The translations under genes were made by a program, and so were the position numbers. From Ariolimax columbianus (lineage: Eukaryota > Mollusca > Gastropoda > Stylommatophora > Arionidae), in the NCBI GenBank assembly GCA_036924085.1, contig JAVGWX010000011.1, positions 40,658,970 through 40,722,969 on the forward strand: 64,000 nt of DNA. Reading direction: 5' to 3'. The notes under the pieces are model-generated. The model worked only from the letters and a program-made list of their open reading frames with translations. It was not told the DNA's origin and ran no database searches. Shown one piece after another: positions 55,163 through 64,000 of this stretch (position 1 is its first letter; the number at the start of each line of letters is the position of its first letter).

Positions 55163-55421
55163 TAAAGTAACCCATAGCATTACTGCCGTAGAAGTGTGAG
55201 GTGTTAGCGATCTCACATTTCAAAGGCTCGGCTATATGAGGGCGGTAACCATCTCCTCTCCCTCGCGCTTTTACTTCCCGGACAACCGGTACCCATTTAA
55301 GGGTGGGTCGACCCAGGAGCCATTACGGTCTGAAAAAAACATTACCACTTCAACTGGGGAATCAACCCAGGACCACTCAGATGCGAAGCTATCGCGCATT
55401 AATCACTCCCTACCCGACTCT
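55163..55421 (-). mobile_element. tRNA-derived SINE (SINE3) inserted in LINE G
   Basis: 259 bp flanked by an imperfect 12-bp duplication, CATTTGGCTATG (55151-55162) and CATTTCACTATG (55422-55433), lying at the same codons of LINE G (HSQM / HSEM). Minus-strand head: GTGATTAATGCGCGATAGCT (A-box-like) and GGTCCTGGGTTGATTCCCC (B-box). The body includes ggtaccggttgtccggg. A single copy is seen in this window. Confidence 0.72.
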
Positions 55422-55640
55422 CATTTCACTATGACTGTGTGACAAAAGTACCAGACCATCTGTGTAATTCAGGTCATTCACTGAAAACCAGTTCTTTAAG
55501 CTTCTTTTGATATCTTCGTTATTCAATTCAACAGGAAAGCATTTGTGTCTCACACCTGTCTGCACAACTATATCAGTCAGGACTTCTACAAGTACCACTG
55601 TACTAACTTTATATTCGTACACACTCTGTACACGTATGTA

Positions 55641-56180
55641 CTTTCTACTAGTTCATAGTGTCTTAACAATTTTCTCAGTGTGGCAGTGGCCACTTCCTCG
55701 TCTACGTGATACACAGAGCTATCTCCGAAACCACTAGGGGAAAATATACATGGAAAAGGGGTACTGTATGCAAACAGAGTAATGAATCGTAGTTATGTTA
55801 AATATTGTTTATATGCCATGAGCTTTCAAAGCTTTCTATATCTCTTGAGAATTTATATTTATCAGATCATCGGACGCGAGAAAGCTAATTATTCGAAAAT
55901 TTTTGAAAACTAAATATTCGAGTAATAATGTATGTATTCTGTGTGGCTAATAGAAATATAGAAATGATATCTTCTTCTTTGAATCTCACCGGAATAATAG
56001 TTATTTAATATTTTATTCGTGTATTTTTCCAAATTTTGGTTGACTCGTCTATTTAATTCTGTTATTCTTACAATGCAAAATTGAATCCGAACGTTTCTTG
56101 TATTTAAGTCATTATCATTTATCATATAAGGCTGAGAAGGTGCCAGACAAATGTCTTGTTTCTGGTTACGGGGTGTAAGG
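55641..56180. other. No gene recognised
   Basis: AT-rich; nothing recognised. Confidence 0.5.
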
Positions 56181-56184
56181 ATAG

Positions 56185-56610
56185 CCACATGACCACCAGC
56201 TCTATTAAGTCTGGTCTTGTCTTATCCACTTGTTCTGTGAGGCAACGTGAGAAGCCGTAGTTTTCTGTCCAGGGCCACACGCATCGTGGAAGTAGCCGTC
56301 ATCCCATGACAATTTAGAATATCCGAAACATTTCCTATCCATCTATTTATCGGCATGCCACGGTTGCGAGAACCCTATCGCCGTGCGTTCTAATCGCACA
56401 GGAGAAGTTGGTCAGGTTCACTTTTATTCGGTGGCCGAACCATTTGATTCCCTCTTCATCAAAATATTCAGTGCAGGGTCTTGCTTCAACTATTTTGTGC
56501 ACATCTTCATCGCGCATTCTTCTATTGATGCTGATTGTTAGCCGAAGAAATGCCATCTCACGTGTTGTGATCTTTCTCTCCAAAGATTTTGTTATGAAGT
56601 CCACGTTTTG
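56185..56610 (-). mobile_element. LINE C-terminal fragment (family H)
   Basis: Minus strand: SLERKITTREMAFLRLTISI, NRRMRDEDVHKIVEARPCTE, GIKWFGHRIKVN, then RWIGNVSDIL, TSTMRVALDRK. This matches the -EM-FLRR--G--R-DR--N--I thumb-to-C-terminal layout of RTE-like LINEs. 5'-truncated. No motif C. Confidence 0.7.
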
Positions 56611-56979
56611 AACTGGTAACAGAGTGTTATCATGAATATACTGTTGATTAGCATTATTGTCGTGGACATGTTTATTTAGAGTGTTTCAGTAATGGTGACA
56701 GCTGGTATGCAACTGCATTTACTTTTGAGTACCCGATCTCAATTTATCTGTCTAGACCTCGATCATGCGGGAAAACATTGCCCAAGTACTTGAATTCCTG
56801 CATTTCTTTAATTTAAGACCCGCTTACAATAATGATCATGTTTTTTATTAGCAATAATCCCTAAGAGCTATTTGCTCAAGGAAAGCTGACGAGTACTTAA
56901 ACTATTAATAGTAATATGCAGTTGATATCATTGTTTGGGGTGTTGCTCCAAGAATTGTCTTCCGCTAAAGAGATGGTTC

Positions 56980-57475
56980 ATGTTGTTACTGAATATCCAC
57001 AATTAGTAGTGGCGTGAAGTCGTAGCTTTTATCACATCCCGAGCGTGCTGATGAAGGTGGATCGGTGTCCTTCATGAGGTTGTACCATGCTTTGCTTCAT
57101 CTGCTTGTCCATGACTACTACGAGAATCATGTCAATCCCTCACCTCGTTAGCCAGGCTGCCATGAAAACAGCTCGTTTCCAGGAAGAGCTACGAGGAAGC
57201 CAAGGTGAGGGTCTTGACCAATATATTTTGCCTGACCCTAGCTAATATGTCCGATCAGTTAATTTTTGCCTGGCCCCGACTAACATGTCTGATCAGTATG
57301 TAATACCTGACCCTGGCTAACATGTCCGATCAGTTAATTTTTGCCTGACCCCGACTAACATGTCTGATCAGTATGTTTTTCCTGACCCTGACTAATGTGT
57401 ATGACCATTATGTTTTGCTTGACCCTGACTGATATATATGATCAGCACCTTTCGTCTGACCAGACGTTAGTCTCC
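56980..57475 (-). mobile_element. Family X copy 9, long form with ~6 internal 38-bp repeats
   Basis: Reverse orientation. The tail (gttgtt) near 56982 is followed by an internal deletion of the gtttactctttt segment, then the body, then about six 38-44-bp repeats (57220-57460: CTGACCCTGACTAATGTGTA type alternating with CTGGCCCCGACTAACATGTC type), then ACGTTAGTCTCC. Two sub-types alternate. Confidence 0.9.
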
Positions 57476-57489
57476 TCTCCTCATATATT

Positions 57490-57590
57490 TACATAATTGT
57501 GTCTTGCAGAAATTATGTGTACAAGTTCCCTGGCTCAAAATGTGTATACCATTGTGTAGTGATCATATTATGTCTACCACTGCTATGAAA
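57490..57590. repeat. 55-bp repeat S55, first locus
   Basis: About two diverged units (cttgcagaaattatgtgtac...). They match units at 60097-60316. CR1 copy B begins at their right edge. Confidence 0.6.
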
Positions 57591-59470
57591 ACATATGTAA
57601 AATATTTGGACAAGCAGAACATATCTCAGAAAGCGAATAAAACAGCAAAAATAGACTTTAAAAAAAAACTTGCTCGGAGGATCAAGACTAACAGTAAAAG
57701 CTTCTTCTCTTATGTTAGAAATAAACAAAGAGCGAAAGACAAAGTAGGCCCTCTCATAGACAGTACAGGGAAAATAATAGGTGAGAATAGGGAGGCAGCT
57801 AATCTGCTCAATCAGTACTTTGGCACAGTCTACACAAAAGAGGACAGCTCCAGAGCCTATATATATTTTTCAAAGAGACATGGATACAGTGGGATTAAGA
57901 TCAATCTGTATTACAGAGGAAATGGTTTTTAAAAAATTGGAGGGGTTGAAAGTGAATAAATGTCCAGGTCAAGATGGTATTCATCCAAAATTGCTGTATG
58001 AAATTAGAGACCAACTAGCAAAACCATTGGCTATATTATGTTATCAATCACTTACAAAAGGGATTGTTCCACGGGATTGGAAAGATGCAGGAGTGATCCC
58101 CTTATTCAAAAAAGGCAAAAAATCAGATCCAGCAAATTATAAACCGGTGAGTTTAGCATAGTCTGTAAATTGTTAGAGTCAATAATCAAAGAAAACATTG
58201 TAATGCATTTAGACGAATTTAATCTAATTAGAAATAGTCAGCATGGGTTTACTAGAGGGAGATCATACTTAACAAATCTATTAGAATTCATGGAGGAGGT
58301 TACTAAAATCATAGATAAAGTGGAGCCAGTGGATGTTATTTATCTAGACTTTGCATAGGCCTTTGATAGAGTACCTCATTAAAGATTATTTCGAAAGTTA
58401 AAATCACATAGAATAGGTGGGGAAATTGCCAAATGGATTGGACAATTGGTTAACGGGAAGAAGGCAGAGGGTGGGCATAAATAAGGAGTACTCTGAGTGG
58501 TGTGAAGTGAAAAGTGGTGTGCCACAGGGCTCGGTTTTGGGACCAATTTTGTTCTTGATATACATAAATGATTTGGACATTGATATGGGATCCATGATTG
58601 CAAAATTTGCTGATGACACAAAACTATGCAGTAGTGTCTCATCTAAAGCGGAAGTGGATATATTAATGTCGGATTTAGATAAAATTCGAGAATGGTCTGT
58701 AAGCTGGCAAATGGAGTTTAATGTGGATAAATGTACAGTCTTCCGCATGGGTAGATCCAATATGGAACATAATTACAGAATGGGAGAAAACAATATTAGA
58801 AAGATAGATAAGGAAAGGGACCTAGGGGTTATAATAGATCATACAGGAAAGGTGAGTGAGCAAGTTAAGGTAGCAGTGAAAAAGGCAAATGCAATGTTAG
58901 GTATGATAAAAAGAAATATTAAACATAGGAGCAAGGAAGTGTATAAAGCTTTAGTTAGACCTAGATTGGAGTACAGTGTACAGGTGTGGAGTCCTTATCA
59001 TAGAGGGGATATAAATATGCTAGAAAGAATACCAAAAAAAGCGACAAAGATGATAGTGGGATTCCAGAATTACAGTTATGAGGAACGACTCATAAAAACC
59101 GGCCTACAGTGTCTCGAAGAGAGAAGAATTCGTGGTGACTTAATACAGGTTTATAAGATGATCAGAGGAATCGTTAAATTAGACTATAACAAGTTTTTTA
59201 AAACACAGCCACCTACAATAACACGAGGTCATAGCTACAAGCTGACTAAAGAGAGGTCCAGATTAGATATTAGAAAATATTTTTTTAGTCAGAGAGTGGT
59301 GTCTGCTTGGAATGCATTGCCAGGGGAGGTAGTGGAGGCAGGGACAGGGTATGCATTTAAGAATAAACTGGATGCGCATAGCTTTTAGAGCAAGGTGATG
59401 TAAATGTAACTGGTTGTATACAGACTCTACAGGGTCTTCTAAACCAGTATAAAGACGTTAAGTTAAGTTA
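57590..59470 (+). mobile_element. CR1-type LINE copy B, 5'-truncated
   Basis: Begins at the point corresponding to about 18945 of copy A, just after the endonuclease, and runs to the shared 3' terminus GACGTTAAGTTAAGTT at about 59455-59470. Frames: 57585-57860 linker (KYLDKQNISQKANKTAKIDF), a frameshift, 57860-58161 fingers, a ~3-bp gap and frameshift near 58160, 58170-58358 to motif A (DVIYLDFA then a stop replacing Lys), and a frameshift near 58435. It is followed by one long frame to the end. It retains the GGAAAGGTGAGTGAGCAAG segment missing from copy A. Confidence 0.94.
58417..59388 (+). pseudogene. CR1 copy B RT palm to C-terminus (323 codons)
   Basis: Longest clean LINE frame in the window. 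NWLTGRRQRVGINKEYSEW, motif B KSGVPQGSVLGPILFLIYIN (Gly intact, unlike copy A), motif C KFADDTKLCSS, WQMEFNVDKCTVFRMG, KERDLGVIIDHTGKVSEQVK, LVRPRLEYSVQVWSPYHRGD, FQNYSYEERLIKTGLQCLEE, SRLDIRKYFFSQRVVSAWNA, ending LDAHSF stop. Motif A is upstream in another frame with an in-frame stop. It would be the C-terminal two thirds of the polymerase. Confidence 0.94.
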
Positions 59471-59872
59471 TGACTTAACAAATTTACATATTTTTGTTAT
59501 AACATTCTATCTATCTATCTTCCGTCCACTTGTGTCGCTAGACGTGGTTGGGAGGTGTGATCTTCTTTGTTTCCTATTTATTGGCATGCGAAAATCAGCT
59601 GGTGACTTGCCAAGTCAATCCCAGTATCTGTTACCAACCGTAACGTTCGTAGCCCCTGTAATATACGTTCGCCTATCTTTGAGAATGGTGGTGGTTTAAG
59701 AGTAAATTAGAGCAAGATGAACCCACACCCTGTCAGGCACCATCTATGCCGCTCCGCTAACCACACAACCAAGACCTGATGTATAACCACACAGTCTGCT
59801 TTTTTACGACATATTATCTGTGGGGCGAGAATCTCTAACAAATAATTGAGTAGATTATTCACTCGAAGTTTG
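59471..59872. other. No gene recognised
   Basis: A short (TATC)n at about 59506-59519; nothing else. Confidence 0.5.
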
Positions 59873-60095
59873 CCCGAGCAGCGGCCGTTAAGCCTACTAT
59901 TGTCGATTTCTAACTGCCAAGAGGTTTTTAATGTGGGCCTCACTACACACGGGCGTCTGATCTCACTAAACAGAAAACAGAGACATTTTTACCAGATGAT
60001 TAACGTGAAAAAAATGTCGGTCTCCAGCGTGATTTGAACACCCGAACTCCAGCTCCTGAAGAGAAAACCTTACCTCGATGCCACTCGAGTCCCTC
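59873..60095 (-). mobile_element. tRNA-derived SINE (SINE2), copy 2
   Basis: Minus-strand head: GAGTGGCATCGAGGTAAGG (A-box-like) and GGGTGTTCAAATCACG (B-box-like), about 40 bases apart. The 3' block AGTAGGCTTAACGGCCGCTG ends near 59880. Same family as 10106-10330. Confidence 0.65.
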
Positions 60096-60096
60096 C

Positions 60097-60316
60097 TTCT
60101 TCACATTATGTGTGTTAATAGTCTGGCTCAATGCATGTACGTAATTATGTCTTGTTCACATTATGTGAAGTAATTATATGTCGCTATGTATTTACATACT
60201 TGTGTCTTCTTCACACTATTTGTGTTAGTGGCCTGTCCTAATATATGTACACGATTTTGTATTGTTAATATAATGTGAAATGATGGACTACTCCAGTAAT
60301 TACAATTAGTTTTGAC
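60097..60316. repeat. 55-bp repeat S55, ~4 units
   Basis: Diverged units starting near 60097, 60151, 60206 and 60262, with the pattern CTTCTTCACATTATGTGTGT ... ATGTACGTAATTATGT. Continues after two insertions at about 60718-60810 and 61257-61315. Confidence 0.7.
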
Positions 60317-60717
60317 CTTTGCATATCAGTTGGAGAAACGACCTCGCGGTCGGCCACTGCTTCGGTACAAAGATGCATACAGCCGGGGTAAGAAAACTGA
60401 ATGCATGAATTTGCAATGTCGAAAACAGGACGTCATGAATCGTGCTTCAAAGATGGACAGGATCAAGGGTGGAATACAGACAAAGGAGATACTGATTGCA
60501 AATAGGTTAAGAAAGCGTTTAAAAGACATACCACACCATTCAATGCTGCTAACGCTCACGAATTGTGTTGCACACACAATAGACTACGCTTCTCTGCTCG
60601 AGTTGGTATTATAAGTCACATTCATTTTCTTTATGAATTGTAATAATATACTTTTTTTTCAAAACACAACATACTATTTATTGTCTGATAAGACGGAAAG
60701 AGCCATTGTATGAATCG
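60317..60717 (+). mobile_element. LINE B2, 3' fragment inside S55
   Basis: Starts within the EKRPRGRPLLRYKDAYSRG segment (compare SRARPLLRYKNVCKRDMNDA in B1). It continues GIQTKEILIANRLRKR and, in another frame, RFSARVGIISH of the zinc finger. The 3' UTR ends CTGATAAGACGGAAAGAGCC, matching B1. About 400 bp; too short to encode anything functional. Confidence 0.85.
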
Positions 60718-60814
60718 GATGTCTCAATATATGCAATTACTTTTTTCTTCCGCATATCACGTCTAGTAATGGTCTGCCATAATATATACAATTAGTTTTA
60801 TCTTCTATATATAG

Positions 60815-61256
60815 GTAACAAAAAAGAGCGACAAAGCTGATGGTGGGATTCCAGAATTAGTTATGAGAAAAGACTCAGAAAAACCGGCCTTCAGTGTCTA
60901 GAAAAGATAAGAATTTGAGGTGACTTCATGCAGGTTTATCAGAAAAAAAACAACGGATAAATTAGACTATAACACGTTATTCAAAATACAAACACCTACA
61001 GAAACAAGTGGGCATAAGCACAAATTAACTTAAAAAAGGTCCAGATTAGATAGTGGTAAATATTTTTTTTAGTCAGAGAGTGGTGAATGCTTGGAATGCA
61101 TTGCCACGGGAAGTAGTGGAGGCGGAGACAATTAATGCATTTAAGAATATATTTATTATAAAATTGCATTAAGAGCTAGGAAATGTAAATGAAACTGGTT
61201 GTGTCCTGACTATGAAGAGTCCTCTAAACCAGTATAAAGACATTAAGTTAAGTTAT
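60815..61256 (+). mobile_element. CR1-type LINE copy C, 3' fragment inside S55
   Basis: Starts at AAAAAAGAGCGACAAAGCTG, equivalent to RATKLIVGFQN of copy A, and runs through RLRKTGLQCLEK-like and VVNAWNALPREVVEAETINAF to the 3' terminus GACATTAAGTTAAGTT at about 61238-61253. Several frameshifts and a TTTTTT expansion. Confidence 0.92.
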
Positions 61257-61315
61257 ATCGTGTACAGTAATGCGATGTCTCAATGTTCCAATGTATGTTT
61301 TGTTCATTCTACATG

Positions 61316-62215
61316 AATGTTCACTATTTGTCCTTGCTATTATTATGTTTATCAATGTCGTTTTCTTTCGACTGGTTTAACCTCGACGCTTCCGGCAAAA
61401 TTTTGATACAATTATATTTGCCTCATCTGGTAACGCCTAAGTGATTTTTCTAGATTTACGTAAATAAAATATGTCTGCACACTATGCCACTACTGCATGG
61501 CCAAGAGACATGTATTCTTACTAGCTATACATTCCTCACTTTTTTGACCGACCCAATAAATGATAAAATTGTTGAAATAATAGGATGTTTTATTAAATAA
61601 TTTGATTTTTGTTTGTTTTCGCGTGCAGCTAATGTTTGTGATTTAATTTCTGAACATAATAACTAGAACTCATATCACGTTTCTTCCTGTTAATTTGTTT
61701 CGTATGAAAAGCCCTGTAGCTTTATATTACTTTAATTCCGGTCCAGAATTGTTGACATTTTCAGCAAATAAGCGGAAACGCAACTGAGGATTAAGAAATT
61801 AAATTAGATATGGACAGGACCCAACTGCATGAACAAACATGAACAGTATAACCTGATATGATGAAATTGAGCCCCGAAATTATGAAATTTATGAGGATAT
61901 TAACCTAGAACATTTGGCAAGGATTAGTGGGCGAGAAATTTTAGACAACTGGAATTTACTGGATGGATGTCAAGAGGACTAACATATAGAGAAAGGCCGA
62001 AGATTTCAATTTGTTCTTCATTTTTAATTTAAATTAAAGCGATGTAAAATCAAATGGTACATTTAATGGGTAAATAATGCATGGACGATCAATTTCAGAC
62101 GTCAATTCGTCGGAATATGTGTTTTCTGGACGGAATGTATAGTCTAGTGCACCCGAAACTGTTTTACAGTGGTGAGATGACACGGTGACTGGCCTAGCAA
62201 GCAGACAGTGGATTT
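61316..62215. other. No gene recognised
   Basis: Nothing recognised; AT-rich. Confidence 0.5.
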
Positions 62216-62219
62216 GTAT

Positions 62220-62450
62220 TTATTTTTCTTCACGCTCGTAGAAGACACAAAGGTTCTCTAGAGCGGCACATAAACTTACAATGACAGCTACAGTTAAGAT
62301 TTTCACGATAAATACCTGTGGCATAAACAACAAGGCTGAAGATATAATACAAGGCCAAAGGCAGACCACGAAAAATGTGGCGGTGAATACCATTATCCAC
62401 GAGGCACTCAGTCGGCCTAGTTCTAGAGATCTCTTCATAGCTTGACACAA
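62220..62450 (-). CDS. Hydrophobic short ORF, possible membrane-protein exon (unproven)
   Basis: A 73-76-codon minus-strand frame, AMKRSLELGRLSASWIMVFT to YEREEK stop, has two plausible membrane segments: WIMVFTATFFVVCLWPCIIS and about FIVKILTVAVIVSLCAAL. A pyrimidine-rich tract and AG precede it (…ctttttttgtgtcaag), so a terminal exon is imaginable. I recognise no family and see no neighbouring exon. Chance is a serious alternative. Confidence 0.2.
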   Translation of the reverse strand: MCQAMKRSLELGRLSASWIMVFTATFFVVCLWPCIISSALLFMPQVFIVKILTVAVIVSLCAALENLCVFYEREEK

Positions 62451-63084
62451 AAAAAGATACCAAGATAAGTGAAAATAAAGAAGAAGAATACATTTCGAAA
62501 CAATACGGATCTAGATATTTCGGGTAAATTTAAATATAAAATGGATTGTTGTAAATATGTACTGTCTTTGTTTTTGACAGTTTGTAATTTGGTAAAGGCG
62601 AAAAATAATGATCAGACTGTTCATTAAGGTCACGTGAAGCAAAATGATGAGACTGTGTTCATTAAGGTCATGTGAAGCATACTGACAATGATTCCGCTTC
62701 ACTTCCAATCAGTTGTTTTCCTGGAAAAATGATATTTCATAGCAGTCTGGATTATTGAGGAGTCGCGTATTGCAATACAGTCAGGAAGACCGCATTTGAT
62801 CTTCTTAATACTCTTTGCATATCCTTAAATTCACTAAAATCCACAGCCAAAAACAGCCGGAAAGAGTACCTACGTCAAGGTACGAGTAGTATTTGCAACA
62901 ACAATAGCAGCACCAGCCATTTACATTTACAACAAATAAACAATTGTTAAGAGAAACACATAGAAGAAAACAACTGAAGAACTGATTCGCCAGACAATTA
63001 GGTGCACCCATTTACTTCCTGAATTTTCTCACATATTGTGATCGGTATAGGTGAAATGGAATAACCATATTTTATCTCTAGTTT
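62451..63084. other. No gene recognised
   Basis: Nothing recognised. Confidence 0.5.
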
Positions 63085-63565
63085 TAGTACAATAGGGCTC
63101 CAGTGGCTACTCTCTCATCACAGGAAACGAGAGAACTGACGCTCTGGCAAAAGATGTCACCGAAAAGGCACAATTTAATCATCGAGTACCATACAGAGAG
63201 ATCAAGATCATCATCAGAATATACACTAATGGAGAGGAGACAGAAACATAATCAGTACACCAGACCTAATTCGCCAGCTAAAAAGAAATCAACAAACTAC
63301 CTTATTTCGTTTAAGAAATGGACACTGCAGACTACTAGAATATCTATACCGACTGAAGATCTTACACACCGATGAGTGCCCATGTGGAACAAGAGGCCAG
63401 AACCCTGAAAACATTCTACAGGAATGCCCAATCTATAGGAACATGAGATACCAGACCTGGCCAGAGGGTGCGGAGCTGAGCCAAAAGCTGCGGAAGAGCC
63501 TCTCCGACCTGGTGAAGACCACAGACTTTATCATGGCGACTGGCCTGCAGATATATCATGACTAA
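63085..63565 (+). mobile_element. RNase H LINE 3' end (family N5), decayed
   Basis: Plus strand, mixed frames: LQWL then SLITGNERTDALAKDVTEKA, the terminal HSGI-GNERAD-LAK motif of RNase H. After stops it reads RYHIDEC-like, then TDECPCGTRGQNPENILQEC (a CxCG-x(n)-C knuckle, with Asn in place of the usual His), IYRNMRYQTWPEG and a stop after ATGLQIYHD at about 63562. RT absent. Similar in layout to N1 and N3 but a separate family. Confidence 0.78.
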
Positions 63566-64000
63566 AAGATCCCGAACTCAAAGAAAGAAGAGTATCGTGT
63601 TTATTTGTTTGTTTGTTTGTCGGTCTTCGTGAAGAAATGGTCAAGTCCTTTGATTCATATTCAGGCGGTCTTGGTTCGAATTAGAGCTGTTCATGATGAC
63701 AGCTTTTTTTCCGGAAATCGATGGGTTCAACGCTGGAGCTAAGGAGTTCGTGATTTATGTAAAGGTCGAATACCGTTCTACTTAGAGAGACAGATCCATA
63801 TAGAGGTGGCCAGGAGGTAGGAGGTCGGGCCCTCGCTTTCAAACTTGTTGTTTGTGTCCTTTGCTCATGTCGCACTGACTCATACTACACGCCGTCTTTA
63901 TCGACATTTGATTTTAATCTTCTTTAAATGTTACTGGAAACCTGTGGTTATATTTACAAATTCGTGCTTTAATGGCCAACTGTCAAACGTTAAACCATGC
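63566..64000. other. No gene recognised
   Basis: (TTTG)n at 63605-63619; otherwise nothing recognised. Confidence 0.5.

Larger units (their letters stand above)
54130..55640 (-). mobile_element. LINE G: decayed LINE holding a minisatellite and a SINE
   Basis: Minus strand from 55625: VVQTGVRHKCFPVELNN (motif B region, GC changed to KC), NDLNYTDGLVLLSHSHSEM (motif C, usual FADD changed to YTDG). A SINE (55163-55421) follows. Then MQYKLNKVKQQSATLWLNIS, LKGEPLEEVDDFIYLGSTID, the 43/44-bp tandem block (54972-54452), RIGSAMARITFFVLNCIWRS and KSVLLYGATILI, then decayed C-terminus to about 54130. Every component is in the order of an RTE-like RT. Confidence 0.88.

Noticed and set aside
1..64000. 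LTR retrotransposon or viral gag/pol sequences
   Set aside because: No aspartic protease, integrase or LTR pairs were seen. All reverse transcriptases here have non-LTR motifs.

Overview
The window is repeat-dominated metazoan nuclear DNA. It is AT-rich, has no operon-like gene packing, and I can identify no host gene with confidence. The mixture of CR1-type LINEs, LINEs carrying an RNase H domain (I/Nimb-like), several other LINE families, mariner-type DNA transposons, tRNA-derived SINEs and many 30-65 bp minisatellites fits a lophotrochozoan, most plausibly a mollusc. That placement is inference from repeat content. Almost every long reading frame is a decayed transposon fragment or a by-product of simple repeats.

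Layout. 0-9 kb: a 44-bp minisatellite, the first copy of a recurrent ~340-bp element (here 'family X'), a long 5'-truncated LINE (A1) starting flush on a (GTA)n tract, an RNase H LINE remnant on the minus strand, a second X copy split by a short LINE, and a LINE RT fragment near 8.4 kb. 9-17 kb: microsatellites, 39-, 52- and 31-bp tandem repeats, a SINE, and two copies of an RNase H LINE (N1) with clear target-site duplications (TSDs). 17-21 kb: a near-complete but broken CR1-type element inside another X copy. 22.7-25.9 kb: LINE A2 on the minus strand, split by a 1.9-kb N1 insertion. 26-35 kb: SINEs, LINE RT debris, a homogeneous 34-bp array, X copies and a mariner-derived inverted-repeat structure. 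38-47 kb: LINE B1, X, a GT-rich minisatellite, a CR1 remnant, a decayed but end-to-end mariner, and further LINE debris. 48-55 kb: a large expansion of the X 5' repeat interrupted by LINE A3, a 32-bp array, and a LINE whose reverse transcriptase contains a minisatellite grown from its own coding sequence. 56-64 kb: more LINE and X copies, CR1 copies B and C, a 55-bp repeat that hosts them, and an RNase H LINE tail.

The main theme is layering: LINE in LINE, LINE in X, X in another repeat, SINE in LINE, and LINE in satellite. Several layers are supported by target duplications readable in the sequence. These give a relative order of events: N1 is younger than LINE A2 and the 12.5-kb RNase H LINE; CR1 A and LINE R1 are younger than X; LINE A3 is younger than the 38-bp array. 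No element has an intact set of proteins, so nothing here looks able to move on its own. Family names X, Y, Z, W, A, B, R, N and S55 are labels for this report only.
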